A DNA stretch of 64,000 nt from Billgrantia kenyensis (GTDB lineage Bacteria; Pseudomonadota; Gammaproteobacteria; Pseudomonadales; Halomonadaceae): NCBI RefSeq assembly GCF_013697085.1, contig NZ_JACEFT010000010.1, forward strand, positions 102,437-166,436, read 5' to 3'. A program made the position numbers and the translations under genes. Shown piece by piece: positions 18,533-28,432 of the stretch (its first letter is position 1; each line of letters opens with the position of its first letter). Below the pieces are notes generated by a model. The model saw only the letters and a program-made list of their open reading frames with translations. It ran no database searches and was not told the origin of the DNA.

Positions 18533-20029
18533 TCAGCTTTGCCGGGAGGCCATCGTGCCTTGCCGTCGGTACTGCGGGCGTCGCAGGCCGGGGAGTACGA
18601 GCAAGGCACTCAACAACCACACTGGCCAGCTTCCGGTGCGGGTAAAGGGCGTCAGACCCTGCATGGGAACGGCCTCGGCGAGCAGGGCGACCGTCTCGAA
18701 CTGCGGGGCACTGGCGACCAGGCGGCCATGCGGATCGATCACGGCGGTAACGCCGTTGCTGGTGGCGCGTACCACGTAGCGGCCGTTCTCCAGCGCCCGC
18801 AGGCGTGCCATTTGCAGGTGTTGAAGCGGACCGATGGATTCACCGAACCAGGTGTCGTTGGACACCGTCAGCAGCATTTCCGCGTTGCGGGCCTGCTCCG
18901 CCACGGGGTCGGCATAGATGATCTCGTAACAGATGGCGTTGCCGATCATGGTGCCGGCGGCCCGCACCGGGGCCTGGCCCGAGGGCCCGGGGGTCATTGC
19001 CGGCATCGGTAGATCGAAGAAGGCAATGGTGCCGCGCAGCCAGCGCTCGAGTGGCAGGTACTCGCCGAACGGGACCAGGTGCGCCTTGCGATACTCGCCC
19101 TCGGCGTTGCCCAGCCCGATCACACTGTTGAAGTAGAGCCCGCGTTCGTCGCGTTGCAGAATGCCGGTCAGTATTGCGCTGCCGGGCTCCAGATGGGCCT
19201 GAGCGCGGGCCAGGATCGGCTCGGCCTCGTCCTCGAACATTGGCAATGCCGCCTCCGGCCAGACGATCAGGTCGGCATCATCGGCGTACTCTCGCGTCAT
19301 CTCCAGATAGGTATTGGCGGCGATGCGTCGGCCTTCCGGTGTCCATTTGATCAGTTGATCCAGGTTGCCCTGCAGCAGTGCGACCCGCAGGGGATCGCCG
19401 GCAGGCTCGGTCCACTGGCTGGGTAGCGCCAGCGGCACCAGCCACATGGCGGCGATGGGGGCGGCCGTCCACCAGCGGCGGCGCAGGAACTCTGCTCCCA
19501 GGGTGCCGGTTAGCGCCGTGATCAGCGACAGCAGGTAGACCCCGCCAATGGGTGCCCAGGGTGCCAGCGGAGAATCGACATGGGAGCTGCCCAGCAGCAG
19601 CCACGGGAAGCCGGTGAACAGCCAGGTACGCAGCCATTCGCCCAGAACCCAGGCACCGGCGAAGGTCAGAAAGGCCAGGCGCTGGCCGCACAGCAGGCGG
19701 TAGAGCCACAGGGTTGCGGCGATGAACAGCGCCATGGCGCAGACGAAAAGGGTGGTGAGAAACACCGCCAGCGGCACCCCGGTGTAACCGTAGTCGTGAA
19801 TCGAGACGTAGACCCAGGAGGCGCCGGAGCCGAACAGGCCGACGCCGTAGCACCAGCCCAGCAGGCCAGCCTGCAGCGGGCGCAGTGGCCGGATTGCCCA
19901 GTAGACGAGGCCGACGGCCAGTGGCCCCAACCACCAGAGCTCATAGGGAGAAGCGGTCAGGGTGGTCAATACGCCGGCGACAAGAGCGGCGAAATAGCCC
20001 AATGCCGGAGGCGGTCGAGAGTCAGGCAT
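18533..20029 (-). CDS. lnt: Apolipoprotein N-acyltransferase
   Basis: 498 residues (E. coli Lnt 512). About six hydrophobic segments precede the periplasmic nitrilase-like domain. The catalytic Glu is in VWPEAALPMFEDE, the Lys in YRKAHLVPFGEYLPL and the Cys in NAICYEIIYAD, with NDTWFG following; a last membrane helix ends the protein. It adds the third acyl chain to lipoproteins in the inner membrane. The ATG at 20029 is preferred over a TTG at 20062 that overlaps the corC stop and lacks a properly spaced ribosome site. Last gene of the miaB-phoH-ybeY-corC-lnt run. Confidence 0.95.
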   Translation of the reverse strand: MPDSRPPPALGYFAALVAGVLTTLTASPYELWWLGPLAVGLVYWAIRPLRPLQAGLLGWCYGVGLFGSGASWVYVSIHDYGYTGVPLAVFLTTLFVCAMALFIAATLWLYRLLCGQRLAFLTFAGAWVLGEWLRTWLFTGFPWLLLGSSHVDSPLAPWAPIGGVYLLSLITALTGTLGAEFLRRRWWTAAPIAAMWLVPLALPSQWTEPAGDPLRVALLQGNLDQLIKWTPEGRRIAANTYLEMTREYADDADLIVWPEAALPMFEDEAEPILARAQAHLEPGSAILTGILQRDERGLYFNSVIGLGNAEGEYRKAHLVPFGEYLPLERWLRGTIAFFDLPMPAMTPGPSGQAPVRAAGTMIGNAICYEIIYADPVAEQARNAEMLLTVSNDTWFGESIGPLQHLQMARLRALENGRYVVRATSNGVTAVIDPHGRLVASAPQFETVALLAEAVPMQGLTPFTRTGSWPVWLLSALLVLPGLRRPQYRRQGTMASRQS

Positions 20030-20058
20030 GCTGTGTCCGTACCAGGGCAGCCCTGGAA

Positions 20059-20934
20059 TCAATCCTGTGACAGTGCAGGCTCGTCCTGCTGGACGGCCTC
20101 GAGGAGTCTAATGCGGCGATTGTCGGCGTTGAGAACGGTGAAACGCCAGCCGCCCAGCTCGGTGTGTTCGCCGCGACCGGGGAGGTGGCCGAAGCGCTGC
20201 ATCACCAGGCCCCCCACGGTGTCGAATTCGTCGTCGGAGAAACGCGTGCCGAAGCGCTCGTTGAAGTCCTCGATCGGCGTCAGCGCACGAATGGCGTAGC
20301 GGCCTTCTCCGAGGGCGCGAATGTCGTCTTCCTCCTCGGTGTCGTGCTCGTCCTCGATGTCGCCGACGATCTGTTCGAGGATATCTTCGATGGTGACGAT
20401 GCCCGCGGTGCCGCCATATTCATCGACCACCACGGCCATATGGTTGTGGGTGTCGCGGAATTCCTTGAGCAGGCTGTTGAGGCGCTTTGATTCCGGAACG
20501 AACATGGCGGGGCGCAGCACGTCCTCGAGGCAAAAGCGCTCGCGCTCCGAAGCGGGGCGGTTGAGCAGTTTCAGCAGGTCCTTGACCAGCAGCAGGCCCT
20601 TCACCTCGTCAAGGTTCTCGCCGATCACGGGATAGCGGGAGTGGCCGGTTTCGTTGATCAGCGCGAGGTATTCCTCGGCGGGCTGGTCCACGGCGATGGC
20701 GGTGACCTGGGAACGAGGGATCAACACCTCCCGGACCTGCTGGTCGCTGATCTGCAGCGCGCCCTCCATGATCATCATGGCGTCCTGGTCGAGCTTGAGC
20801 CGTGTTGCCGCCTCGCGCAGGAACTCCATCAATTCCTCACGAGAGCTGGGACCTTCACTGTCTCCCGAGAGGGCGCCGAGCAGTTTGTCGAGCCAGGACC
20901 TGCTGCCCTGACCGGTCGTTCGGTCGTCACTCAT
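20059..20934 (-). CDS. corC: CorC/YbeX-type CBS and transporter-associated domain protein
   Basis: 291 residues (E. coli YbeX/CorC 292). Two CBS domains (about 65-190, including LIPRSQVTAIAVDQ and VVDEYGGTAGIVTIEDILEQIVGDIEDE) are followed by a CorC_HlyC C-terminal domain (RYAIRALTPIEDFNERF...VGGLVMQRFGHLPGRGE). There are no membrane helices, so this is the soluble form linked genetically to Mg/Co efflux and, in E. coli, to ribosome maturation with YbeY. The 5' end overlaps ybeY by 8 bp. Confidence 0.95.
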   Translation of the reverse strand: MSDDRTTGQGSRSWLDKLLGALSGDSEGPSSREELMEFLREAATRLKLDQDAMMIMEGALQISDQQVREVLIPRSQVTAIAVDQPAEEYLALINETGHSRYPVIGENLDEVKGLLLVKDLLKLLNRPASERERFCLEDVLRPAMFVPESKRLNSLLKEFRDTHNHMAVVVDEYGGTAGIVTIEDILEQIVGDIEDEHDTEEEDDIRALGEGRYAIRALTPIEDFNERFGTRFSDDEFDTVGGLVMQRFGHLPGRGEHTELGGWRFTVLNADNRRIRLLEAVQQDEPALSQD

Positions 20935-21448
20935 CGTCGCGTCTCTTGTCCTTGCTTTCGACTTGTTGTCCGTCGTTTTCCGGGAGTGGCGAATAGGGAT
21001 CGGCGATGGCGAAGTCCGCCAGGATCTCCCGCTCCAGCTGCTCCATCGCCTCCGCCTCCGTCTCCTCGAGATGATCGTGCCCGAGAAGGTGCAGCATACC
21101 GTGCACTACCAGATGGGCATAGTGGTCACCGAGCTGCTTTCCCTGTTCATGCGCTTCGTTTTCCACCACCGGGTGGCACAGCACCAGGTCGCCAAGGAGG
21201 GGCAGGGTGATGCCGGGTGGGTTGTCGAAGGGGAAGGAGAGCACGTTGGTGGGCTTGTCGCGTCCACGGTAGTCGCGATTGAGCGCCTGGCTCTCCTCGG
21301 CATCGACGAAGCGAATGGTGACTTCGTGGCGTGCCTCCCGGGGAAACCGAGCCAGCACGGCGCCGATCCATGCCTCCAGGCTGGCCTGTTCGGGCATCCC
21401 TTTGCCCGAGGTAGCAAGCTGGCGGTCGACGATGGGCGCCTGGCGCAT
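20927..21448 (-). CDS. ybeY: Endoribonuclease YbeY
   Basis: 173 residues (E. coli 155). The zinc-binding motif HGMLHLLGHDH (H-G-x-L-H-L-x-G-y-D-H pattern) lies near 112-122, and the conserved NxxYRxxDxPTNVLSFPF-type block precedes it (NRDYRGRDKPTNVLSFPF near 57-74). YbeY is a metal-dependent RNase involved in 16S rRNA 3'-end maturation and 70S quality control. It overlaps corC downstream and shares one base with phoH upstream, so the operon is tightly coupled. Confidence 0.95.
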   Translation of the reverse strand: MRQAPIVDRQLATSGKGMPEQASLEAWIGAVLARFPREARHEVTIRFVDAEESQALNRDYRGRDKPTNVLSFPFDNPPGITLPLLGDLVLCHPVVENEAHEQGKQLGDHYAHLVVHGMLHLLGHDHLEETEAEAMEQLEREILADFAIADPYSPLPENDGQQVESKDKRRDDE

Positions 21449-22521
21449 TATTCGGCGTCTTCCCTGCTGCGTCCGCGCTCCTGGCGCAGCGCTTCGCGCT
21501 CGCGCTCGCGGGCTTCGCGGCGGGCGCGCTCCTGCACCTCCTGCTCGGCCTCGAAGCTTTCGTAGGCCTCGATGATGCGCTGTACCAGTGGGTGGCGAAC
21601 CACGTCCTTGGCGGCGAAGTGGGTGACGCCGATGCCGGGGGTCCCCTTGAGCACCTCGAGGACCTGAATCAGGCCCGAGCTCTGGCCACGGGGCAGATCG
21701 ACCTGGGTCACGTCACCGGTGATCACCGCGGTGGAGCCGAAGCCGATGCGCGTGAGGAACATCTTCATCTGTTCGCGCGTGGTGTTCTGGCTCTCGTCGA
21801 GGATGATGAAGGCGTTGTTGAGAGTGCGTCCACGCATGTAGGCCAGCGGGGCGATCTCGATCACCTGACGCTCGATCAGCTTGCCTACCTGCTCGAAGCC
21901 GAGCATCTCATAGAGAGCATCGTAGAGCGGGCGCAGGTAGGGATCGATCTTCTGTGCCAGGTCACCGGGCAGAAAACCGAGCTTCTCGCCGGCCTCGACG
22001 GCAGGGCGTACCAGCAGGATGCGGCGTACCTCCTGCTGGTTGAGCGCCTCCACCGCCGCGGCCACGGCCAGGTAGGTCTTGCCGGTACCGGCCGGGCCGA
22101 TACCGAAGTTTATGTCGTGCTGGCGGATGCTCGAGACGTAGCTCTGCTGGTTTAGGCCGCGGGGCTTGACGAGCAGCTTGGGGGTGCGCAACAGGATCTC
22201 ATCGTCGGCCAGGCCCTCCTCCTCGTCGAGGGCCTCGCGCCCCGATTCCTGCAGGAAGAGGTGCACGGTATCCGGCGACAGATCGCTGGCCTCGGCTTCA
22301 CGATAGAGATGCTCGAGAATGTTGGCCGCAGCCTTGACCCGATGACCGGGCCCGGCGAGCTGAAAGACGTTGCCGCGATTGCGCAGCGTGACGCCCAGGC
22401 GCTCCTCGACCAGCTTCAGGTGCTCGTCCCGCTGCCCGCAAAGATTGGCGAGTCGCTGTGGGTCATTGGGCTCGAGGCTCAAGGTGATGATGCGATTGGC
22501 CTGTGCGGCGTGTTGACTCAA
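21448..22521 (-). CDS. ybeZ: PhoH-family ATPase (YbeZ)
   Basis: 357 residues (E. coli YbeZ 346-359). An N-terminal KH-like/extension region is followed by the PhoH P-loop domain with Walker A GPAGTGKTYLAV near 142-153, a Walker B FIILDESQNTT and GDVTQVDLPRGQSSGL. YbeZ is an ATPase partner of YbeY. The start appears to be TTG (22519-22521) with an AGGA about 11 nt upstream; no better ATG exists before the conserved NRIITLSLEPND. The tail (EREREALRQERGRSR) is a highly charged helix. Confidence 0.93.
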   Translation of the reverse strand: MSQHAAQANRIITLSLEPNDPQRLANLCGQRDEHLKLVEERLGVTLRNRGNVFQLAGPGHRVKAAANILEHLYREAEASDLSPDTVHLFLQESGREALDEEEGLADDEILLRTPKLLVKPRGLNQQSYVSSIRQHDINFGIGPAGTGKTYLAVAAAVEALNQQEVRRILLVRPAVEAGEKLGFLPGDLAQKIDPYLRPLYDALYEMLGFEQVGKLIERQVIEIAPLAYMRGRTLNNAFIILDESQNTTREQMKMFLTRIGFGSTAVITGDVTQVDLPRGQSSGLIQVLEVLKGTPGIGVTHFAAKDVVRHPLVQRIIEAYESFEAEQEVQERARREAREREREALRQERGRSREDAE

Positions 22522-22648
22522 GGTGGCGAAATTCCTGCGTTGCGTGGTTTGGCACCCAGCTTACTGCCCCACCTCTTGGCAGGGCAATCACTGCGGTAAC
22601 GAGACTATCAGGACCGCTGTGTCGTGGGCGTTCCGGTGCTTGCTGACG

Positions 22649-23992
22649 TCAGTGTAGCGCCGGAGAGGCCAGTTCGCCGCGCAGCGAGTTGGGCAGTGCT
22701 TCGGTAATGGTCACGTCGACGAAGTAGCCGATCAGCTCGGTGGGGTTGGCAGCGCGGAAGTTGACCACCCGGTTGTTCTCGGTACGCCCGGAGAGCTGGC
22801 CGGGGTCCTTGGGCGAGAAGCCGCTGACCAGGATACGTTGGGTGGTCCCCACCATGCGCCGAGAAATCTGCATCGCCTGCTGGTTGATACGCTCCTGCAG
22901 GATCGCCAGGCGCTGCTTCTTGACGCTTTCCGGGGTGTCGTCGTCGAGCGCCGCCGCCGGGGTGCCGGGGCGGGCCGAGTAGACGAAGCTGAAGGAGTGA
23001 TCGAAGCCGATGCGATGGATCAAGTCCATGGTCGCCTCGAAGTCCTCGTCGCTCTCACCGGGGAAGCCGATGATGAAGTCCGACGAGAAGCTGATGTCCG
23101 GGCGCAGTGCGCGGATACGTTCCATCTTCTCGATGTACTCAGCCGCGGTGTGGCCGCGCTTCATGGCGGCCAGGATGCGGTCGGAGCCGGACTGTACCGG
23201 CAGGTGCAGGTGGCTGACCAGCTCGGGGATCTCGCCGAAGGCCTCGATCAGGCTGGCGGAGAACTCCACCGGATGAGAGGTGGTGAAGCGAATGCGATCG
23301 ATCCCTTCCACCGCCGCCACGCAGGCGATCAGTTCGGCCAGGTCGATCTCGTCGCCAAGCCGGTTCTCGCCGCGATAGGCGTTGACGTTCTGGCCCAGCA
23401 GGTTGATCTCGCGAACGCCCTGGTCCGCCAGGTGGATCACCTCATCCATCACCGCCTCGAAGGGGCGCGAGACCTCCTCGCCGCGCGTGTAGGGCACCAC
23501 GCAGAAGGTGCAGTACTTGGAGCACCCTTCCATCACCGAAACGAAGGCGGTGGCGCCATCGGAACTCGGCTTGGGCAGATGGTCGAACTTCTCGATTTCG
23601 GGGAAGGTGACGTCGACCACCGAGATCTGGTCCTGGCGGCGAGAGTCGAGCATCGCCGGCACGCGGTGCAGGGTCTGGGGGCCGAACACCATGTCGACAT
23701 GCGGAGCCCGCTTGCGCAGCGCCTCGCCTTCCTGGCTGGCCACGCAGCCGCCGACGCCAATGACCAGGTCGGGGTTGGCTTCCTTGAGCTTTTTCCAGCG
23801 GCCGAGTTGGTGGAAGACCTTTTCCTGGGCCTTCTCGCGAATCGAGCAGGTATTGAGCAGGATGACGTCGGCCTCGCCTTCGTCATGGGTCAGCTCGAGC
23901 TGATGCGATTCGCCAAGTAGATCCGCCATGCGAGCGGAGTCGTACTCGTTCATCTGGCAGCCGTGGGTCTTGATGAAGAGTTTCTTCGCCAT
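22649..23992 (-). CDS. miaB: tRNA-2-methylthio-N6-dimethylallyladenosine synthase MiaB
   Basis: 447 residues. The N-terminal UPF0004 domain carries cluster cysteines in [21 protein letters not shown] and [11 protein letters not shown]; the radical-SAM motif CSKYCTFC follows near 150-157; a TRAM domain closes the protein ([21 protein letters not shown]). It adds the 2-methylthio group to i6A37 of tRNAs reading UNN codons. The ATG at 23992 is chosen because the 38 residues encoded upstream are unlike the family. First gene of the five-gene minus-strand run. Confidence 0.96.
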   Translation of the reverse strand: MAKKLFIKTHGCQMNEYDSARMADLLGESHQLELTHDEGEADVILLNTCSIREKAQEKVFHQLGRWKKLKEANPDLVIGVGGCVASQEGEALRKRAPHVDMVFGPQTLHRVPAMLDSRRQDQISVVDVTFPEIEKFDHLPKPSSDGATAFVSVMEGCSKYCTFCVVPYTRGEEVSRPFEAVMDEVIHLADQGVREINLLGQNVNAYRGENRLGDEIDLAELIACVAAVEGIDRIRFTTSHPVEFSASLIEAFGEIPELVSHLHLPVQSGSDRILAAMKRGHTAAEYIEKMERIRALRPDISFSSDFIIGFPGESDEDFEATMDLIHRIGFDHSFSFVYSARPGTPAAALDDDTPESVKKQRLAILQERINQQAMQISRRMVGTTQRILVSGFSPKDPGQLSGRTENNRVVNFRAANPTELIGYFVDVTITEALPNSLRGELASPALH

Positions 23993-24217
23993 AAGGATCG
24001 GGGTCGGTTTTCCGACGCGTGCGTCACCGGTGAGTGGAGTGTCGCGGGAAAGGGCTTCGTGAAGCCTATCTCGATAGGTGACGGCATTATACGGAAGCGT
24101 GCCCAAAGGGGCCAGAGGAGCACTGCACGGCCGGACGACTGTGATACCCTTGGCGGTTGTGGCAGGCCCCGCTGGTGCGGGCTTCAGCGTAACCGAATGT
24201 TAGGGATAAACGGCCTT

Positions 24218-24547
24218 ATGGCGGCCAAACCGATCTATCGAGTGGTATTTCATCAACAGGGCGAAATCTGGGAGCTCTACGCCAGGGAAATCTTCCAGAG
24301 CGAACTTTGGGGCTTCATCGAGGTCGAGGAATTCGTCTTCGAGGATGGTTCGAAGCTCGTGGTCGATCCTTCTGCCGACCGCCTGCGACACACCTTCGAT
24401 GGGGTCAAGCGCAGCTATCTGCCGCTCAATGCCATCGTGCGGATCGATGAGGTGGAGCGTGAGGGCCCCCCCAGAGCAGTCAAGAGCGAGGGACGCGTGG
24501 CCGAGTTTCCGCGTGGTCCGATGCTGCCGCCGAAGAGCGAGCGCTGA
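24218..24547 (+). CDS. DUF1820 family protein
   Basis: 109 residues. The core IYRVVFHQQGEIWELYAREIFQS...FIEVEEFVF...LVVDPSADRL and GVKRSYLPLNAIVRIDEVE are the hallmark blocks of DUF1820, a small cytosolic family found across gammaproteobacteria near miaB. Function is unknown. ATG 24218 gives the family-like start MAAKPIYRV; an in-frame ATG at 24197 would add seven residues. It is transcribed divergently from miaB across a 225-bp gap in which I found no convincing promoter. Confidence 0.85.
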   Translation: MAAKPIYRVVFHQQGEIWELYAREIFQSELWGFIEVEEFVFEDGSKLVVDPSADRLRHTFDGVKRSYLPLNAIVRIDEVEREGPPRAVKSEGRVAEFPRGPMLPPKSER

Positions 24548-24750
24548 TCGCAACGAACGCAGGGGACGGCATTCCCACGGCCTGCTCAGGAAATGACCAT
24601 CCTGCCGCAAGCCAGTGGCGGAGTGCCAGACGGCTGGCTTTCCAGCGGTTTTCCCGGGGCTTATCCAAAGATTCTGTGGACAGGCCACTGATTGACATGA
24701 GCCACGGGCGCCCGGACCTTGGCGGCGTGGCAGATATCCAGGACAACGGC

Positions 24751-25377
24751 ATGAAGCATCGTTTCAAGTTCTTTCTCACCGGCGTTGCGCTGGGCATGGT
24801 GGCCCTTCCGCTACAGGCCCAGCAGCCAGAGGGCGCCAACCTTTGGGTTTCCGACGCCTTGACTACCTATGTTCGCAGCGGGCCGACCGACGGCTATCGC
24901 ATCGTCGGCACCCTGACGGCTGGCGAGCCGGTCACCCTGCTCGAGACCAGCGGCAACTACAGCCGGGTCGAAAATGGTGACGGCGATCGAGTATGGATAC
25001 TGAGCAACGAGCTCCAGTCCTCGCCGAGTGCAAGCTCCCAGCTGCCACAGCTGGAAGAGCAGGTGGCGCAGCTCGAGGAGGAGCTCGACGGCATCAACGA
25101 GACCTGGGAAGAGCGGGTGTCTGCGATGACCGAGACGCTCGAGGCACGGGAACTGCGCATTGCCGAGCTGGAAGCCCGGAACAGTGAGCTCGACGGCGAA
25201 TCTGACCGCTCGCGCCAGACCATACGCCAACTGCAGGCGCGCCTGGATACCCAGGAAGAAGATCTCTTGATGCGCTACTTCATGTATGGCGGCGGCGTGG
25301 CCGGTGCCGGCCTGCTGGTAGGGCTGATCATTCCCCATCTGCCGCGCAAGCGGCGCAAGCGCGACCGCTGGTTCTAG
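24751..25377 (+). CDS. TIGR04211-type SH3 and membrane-anchor protein (YgiM-like)
   Basis: 208 residues. Signal peptide 1-24 (MKHRFKFFLTGVALGMV...LQAQ), a bacterial SH3 domain about 30-85 (LWVSDALTTYVRSGPTDGYRIVGTLTAGEPV...RVWILSNEL), a Leu/Glu-rich coiled coil 90-175, one membrane helix (YFMYGGGVAGAGLLVGLII) and a basic cytosolic tail KRRKRDRWF. Architecture matches E. coli YgiM and the TIGR04211 family, with a periplasmic SH3 domain tethered to the inner membrane. Role unknown. AGGACA before ATG 24751 sets the start. The 203 bp before it hold no other signal I can support. Confidence 0.85.
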   Translation: MKHRFKFFLTGVALGMVALPLQAQQPEGANLWVSDALTTYVRSGPTDGYRIVGTLTAGEPVTLLETSGNYSRVENGDGDRVWILSNELQSSPSASSQLPQLEEQVAQLEEELDGINETWEERVSAMTETLEARELRIAELEARNSELDGESDRSRQTIRQLQARLDTQEEDLLMRYFMYGGGVAGAGLLVGLIIPHLPRKRRKRDRWF

Positions 25378-25392
25378 GCAAGAGGGTAGGGT

Positions 25393-26034
25393 ATGACGCA
25401 TGAATGGCTGGACCGCTGGCGCGAGGGGCGCATCGGCTTTCATCGCCACGATGTACACCCGGCCCTGGCGCGACACTGGCCCCGGCTAGGCGTGCGGCCC
25501 GGCACCAAGGTGCTGGTTCCACTATGTGGAAAGAGCCTCGACATGCGCTGGCTGGCGCACCGCGATCATCCGGTGCTGGGTATCGAGCTTGCCGAGGAGG
25601 CCATCGAACAGTTCGTGGCCGAAGGGACGGCTGATGTTTCTCGCTATCAGCAGGAGCCCTTTGCCATCTGCCGTCAGGGCAGCGTGGAGCTTTGGTGCGG
25701 CGACTTCTTTCACTTTCATATCGACCAGGCCGCCGAGATCGGCGCCTTCTATGATCGCGCAGCGCTGATTGCCCTGCCGCCCGCCACCCGCCAGCGCTAC
25801 GCTTTTCATCTGGCTCAGCTGATTCCTCCCGGTGCCAAGGGCCTGTTGATCACCCTGGCCCGGACCCTCGGCGATGAGACGGCAGGGCCGCCTTTTCAGG
25901 TGACGGCCGATGAGGTGCGTGAGCTGTTCGAGCCCAACTTCCAGGTAACGCACCTGGAGGATGGCGAGTCGGAAGAGGGCAGTGGCTTTCGTGAAAGCGT
26001 CTGGGCCCTGGCCAGGCGTGGGCCTTCGATCTAG
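25393..26034 (+). CDS. tpm: Thiopurine S-methyltransferase family protein
   Basis: 213 residues (bacterial TPMT about 217). The N-terminus WLDRWREGRIGFHRHDVHPALARHWP is the TPMT hallmark, followed by the SAM-binding VLVPLCGKSLDMRWLA near 41-56, GIELAEEAIEQF, and YDRAALIALPPATRQRYA. A cytosolic SAM-dependent methyltransferase; in pseudomonads the family methylates selenium and tellurium oxyanion species, so metalloid detoxification is plausible but inferred. It starts 15 bp after the SH3-protein gene, probably co-transcribed. Confidence 0.92.
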   Translation: MTHEWLDRWREGRIGFHRHDVHPALARHWPRLGVRPGTKVLVPLCGKSLDMRWLAHRDHPVLGIELAEEAIEQFVAEGTADVSRYQQEPFAICRQGSVELWCGDFFHFHIDQAAEIGAFYDRAALIALPPATRQRYAFHLAQLIPPGAKGLLITLARTLGDETAGPPFQVTADEVRELFEPNFQVTHLEDGESEEGSGFRESVWALARRGPSI

Positions 26035-26058
26035 CAGGTCTTGCGAACGTCATCAGAT

Positions 26059-26094
26059 CCGCGCCGGGGCAGCTTGAAGGCGGCCCCGGCGCGG
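26059..26094. terminator. Bidirectional terminator between tpm and the YajG-like gene
   Basis: CCGCGCCGGGGC (26059-26070) and GCCCCGGCGCGG (26083-26094) form a perfect 12-bp stem with a 12-nt loop between the convergent genes. No long T-run on either strand. Confidence 0.7.
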
Positions 26095-26105
26095 CTTGGC
26101 GATCC

Positions 26106-26696
26106 TCAGCGAGCCAGCATCTGGGCCAGCTCCGGATCGCTGAAAGCGCGGTCAAGGGCGTCGGCGATCAGGTCGTTGAGCATACGGCGGTTGGCGTCAC
26201 GCCCCGGGCGCATGGCATAGGTCTGGGTGCGGCGGGAGGTATAGGTGCCGGTGTAAGTCGAGCCCTGGTTGGTGACCTTGACCTCCAATACGGCTTCCAG
26301 ACGGGCTTCGTCGACCACCGGACGGCTTTCGCCGCGCTCATAGCCGAGGTGGAGCATCGTGACCGTCAGGCCGGGACGCCCGCTGGCGGGCTCGGTGGTG
26401 GGAGAGAACCCCATGTCGCGGACGGCACGCTCTGCCTCGCGCTGCAAGTTCGGCACCAGTTCGTGGGCGCTGACGCTGATCACGGCGGTGGACATCGCGC
26501 TGCCGGTGCGAGTGCCGATCACTTCGCTGCCACGCTCGTCCACTGCCGCCACCGTCACGGCCTGGTCACTGCCGACCTGAGGAACCGAGACGCTGCGTTG
26601 CGGGTTCAATTGCAGATAGTGGGGGCTGGCGCAGCCGGCCAGCAGCGCGGTCGCCAGCAAGGCAGCTGCGAAACGCAGGGCATTACGTCGGTTCAT
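26106..26696 (-). CDS. YajG-like lipoprotein
   Basis: 196 residues. A type II signal peptide with lipobox LLAG-C (Cys near 21, sequence LLATALLAGCAS) predicts a lipid-anchored protein; the residue after Cys is Ala, not Asp, so Lol sorting to the outer membrane is expected. The mature region (YLQLNPQRSVSVP, VTVAAVDERGSEVIGTRTG, MLNDLIADALDRAFSD) fits the YajG family, whose function is unclear. GGAGGG right before ATG 26696 fixes the start and excludes the 21-residue upstream extension. Confidence 0.85.
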   Translation of the reverse strand: MNRRNALRFAAALLATALLAGCASPHYLQLNPQRSVSVPQVGSDQAVTVAAVDERGSEVIGTRTGSAMSTAVISVSAHELVPNLQREAERAVRDMGFSPTTEPASGRPGLTVTMLHLGYERGESRPVVDEARLEAVLEVKVTNQGSTYTGTYTSRRTQTYAMRPGRDANRRMLNDLIADALDRAFSDPELAQMLAR

Positions 26697-26878
26697 TTTC
26701 CCTCCGGTAGTCGTCGAACAGGGCAGGGCCTGACCTGATGTTGGCGACGGCGATGCCATGCAGGGTACAGGTTTCAGGTAGTTACGTAGTATATCGCCAA
26801 GCGTTGAGGGGCGACAGCGTTGAGCTACTGCCAGGGGAAACGGTTACACTACGCCGAATTGTGTGTTGGAGTCGCTTC

Positions 26879-27319
26879 ATGATTCGTCTCGCCGAACCCG
26901 AAGACATACCTCAGCTCGTCGATATCTGGCTACGTGCCTCGCGCTTGGCTCACGCTTTCATTCCTGAGGCATTCTGGCTGGAGCGGGCCGACGACATGGC
27001 GCGTCGCTATCTGCCCGCCGCGGAAACCTACGTGCTCGAAGCGGCGGGGCGGGCCGTGGGTTTTGCCGCGCTCAATGGCGAGCATCTCGAAGCGCTGTTC
27101 ATCGACCCTGACGTGCAGAGCTTCGGCCATGGCACTCATCTGATGGCGCACGCCATGTCCTGCCGCGAGCGCATCACGCTCTGCGTCTATTCTCGTAACG
27201 TCCGTGCCGTCTCTTTCTATCGGCGGCTGGGCTTCCAGTTCGTCGAGGAGCGCATGGACCCACTCAGCGGCGAGCAGGAGACGCTCATGCTCTGGTCGCG
27301 CCAGCCGCAAGAGCCTTGA
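26879..27319 (+). CDS. GNAT acetyltransferase, YjaB-like
   Basis: 146 residues. The GNAT fold is visible from VGFAALNGEHLEALFIDPDVQSFGHGTHLMAHA (acetyl-CoA-binding motif A; the loop Q-S-F-G-H-G replaces the usual R-G-x-G-x-G/A) through YSRNVRAVSFYRRLGFQFVEE (motif B). Overall layout and the LEALFIDPDVQ stretch resemble E. coli YjaB. Substrate unknown. TTGGAGT 8 nt before ATG 26879 supports the start. It converges on cysA with a 15-bp gap. Confidence 0.85.
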   Translation: MIRLAEPEDIPQLVDIWLRASRLAHAFIPEAFWLERADDMARRYLPAAETYVLEAAGRAVGFAALNGEHLEALFIDPDVQSFGHGTHLMAHAMSCRERITLCVYSRNVRAVSFYRRLGFQFVEERMDPLSGEQETLMLWSRQPQEP

Positions 27320-27334
27320 CGGACGCGTAGCCGG

Positions 27335-28432
27335 TCAGCTTACCGCTTCCGAAGCCCGGGCCTTCCGTTCGCTGCACTCGGTGGGAAATCGGTGCCAGCG
27401 GTGCGGCAAGGCATACAGGCGAGCGCCACGGGAGAGGCCGAGTCGCTCGTAGCTGGCGTGGCTGATCGCGGCCAGCCAGGGCTCTCCCAGCCAGTCGGCT
27501 TCGAGTTCCACGCGTACCTCCGCGCCGACCGGCGAGATGGCCGTGACGGTGACCGGCAGGTGTGCCTCGTTGGTTGGAGCCTCGGCCAGTTCCACCTCGT
27601 GAGGGCGCAGCAGCAGTTCTTCCGAGCCGTCGGCCAGATCAACCGCCAGACGCGCATCGCCGCAGGTCAGTACGCCGTTGCGCACGGACCCCTCGAGATG
27701 GTTGACGTCGCCCAGGAACTCGAACACGAAGCGGTTGACCGGCCGCCGGTAGAGCTCGTCGGGGGTATCGATCTGCTCGATGCGGCCGTTGCTCATCACC
27801 ACCACCCGGTCAGAGAGCTCCAGCGCTTCCTCCTGATCGTGAGTGACGAACAGGCTGGTGAAATTCAGCTCGTCGTGGAGGTGACGAAGCCAGCGGCGCA
27901 GTTCCTGGCGCACCTTGGCATCTAGCGCGCCAAAAGGCTCGTCGAGCAGCAGCACATCGGGGCGCAGGGCCAGGGCGCGTGCCAGCGAGACCCGCTGCTG
28001 CTGGCCGCCGGAGAGCTGGGATGGATAGCGCTGCGCCATGTGCTCGAGCTTGACCATCTCCAGCAGGCGGTGCACCCGGCTGCGGATCTCACCGCTCGAG
28101 GGGCGGCTCTTGCGCGGCATCACGGTCAGCCCGAAGGCCACGTTGTCGAATACCGTCATGTGGCGAAACAGCGCGTAGTGCTGGAAGACGAAGCCGATAC
28201 GGCGGTCGCGCACGTGCAGCTGGGTCACGTCACGCTCGCCGAACAGGATGCGAGCACCGGCGGCAGGGTCTGCGCTTTCCAGCCCGGCGATGATGCGCAG
28301 CAGGGTGGTCTTGCCGGAGCCGGAGGGGCCCAGCAGGCCGACCAGCTCGCCTTCGGCGATATCCAGGCTGATTGGCTCGAGTGCCTGGGTCCTGCCGAAG
28401 TGCTTGCCGATGTCGTGAAGGCGGATGCTCAT
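27335..28432 (-). CDS. cysA: Sulfate/thiosulfate ABC transporter ATP-binding protein
   Basis: 365 residues (E. coli CysA 365). Walker [10 protein letters not shown] near 35-43, Q-loop FVFQHYALF, signature [15 protein letters not shown], Walker [14 protein letters not shown]-loop [11 protein letters not shown], then the C-terminal TOBE-type regulatory region. [12 protein letters not shown] and the [16 protein letters not shown] stretch are typical of CysA. It energises sulfate/thiosulfate import at the inner membrane. The ATG shares 4 bp with the cysW stop. Last gene of sbp-cysT-cysW-cysA. Confidence 0.97.
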   Translation of the reverse strand: MSIRLHDIGKHFGRTQALEPISLDIAEGELVGLLGPSGSGKTTLLRIIAGLESADPAAGARILFGERDVTQLHVRDRRIGFVFQHYALFRHMTVFDNVAFGLTVMPRKSRPSSGEIRSRVHRLLEMVKLEHMAQRYPSQLSGGQQQRVSLARALALRPDVLLLDEPFGALDAKVRQELRRWLRHLHDELNFTSLFVTHDQEEALELSDRVVVMSNGRIEQIDTPDELYRRPVNRFVFEFLGDVNHLEGSVRNGVLTCGDARLAVDLADGSEELLLRPHEVELAEAPTNEAHLPVTVTAISPVGAEVRVELEADWLGEPWLAAISHASYERLGLSRGARLYALPHRWHRFPTECSERKARASEAVS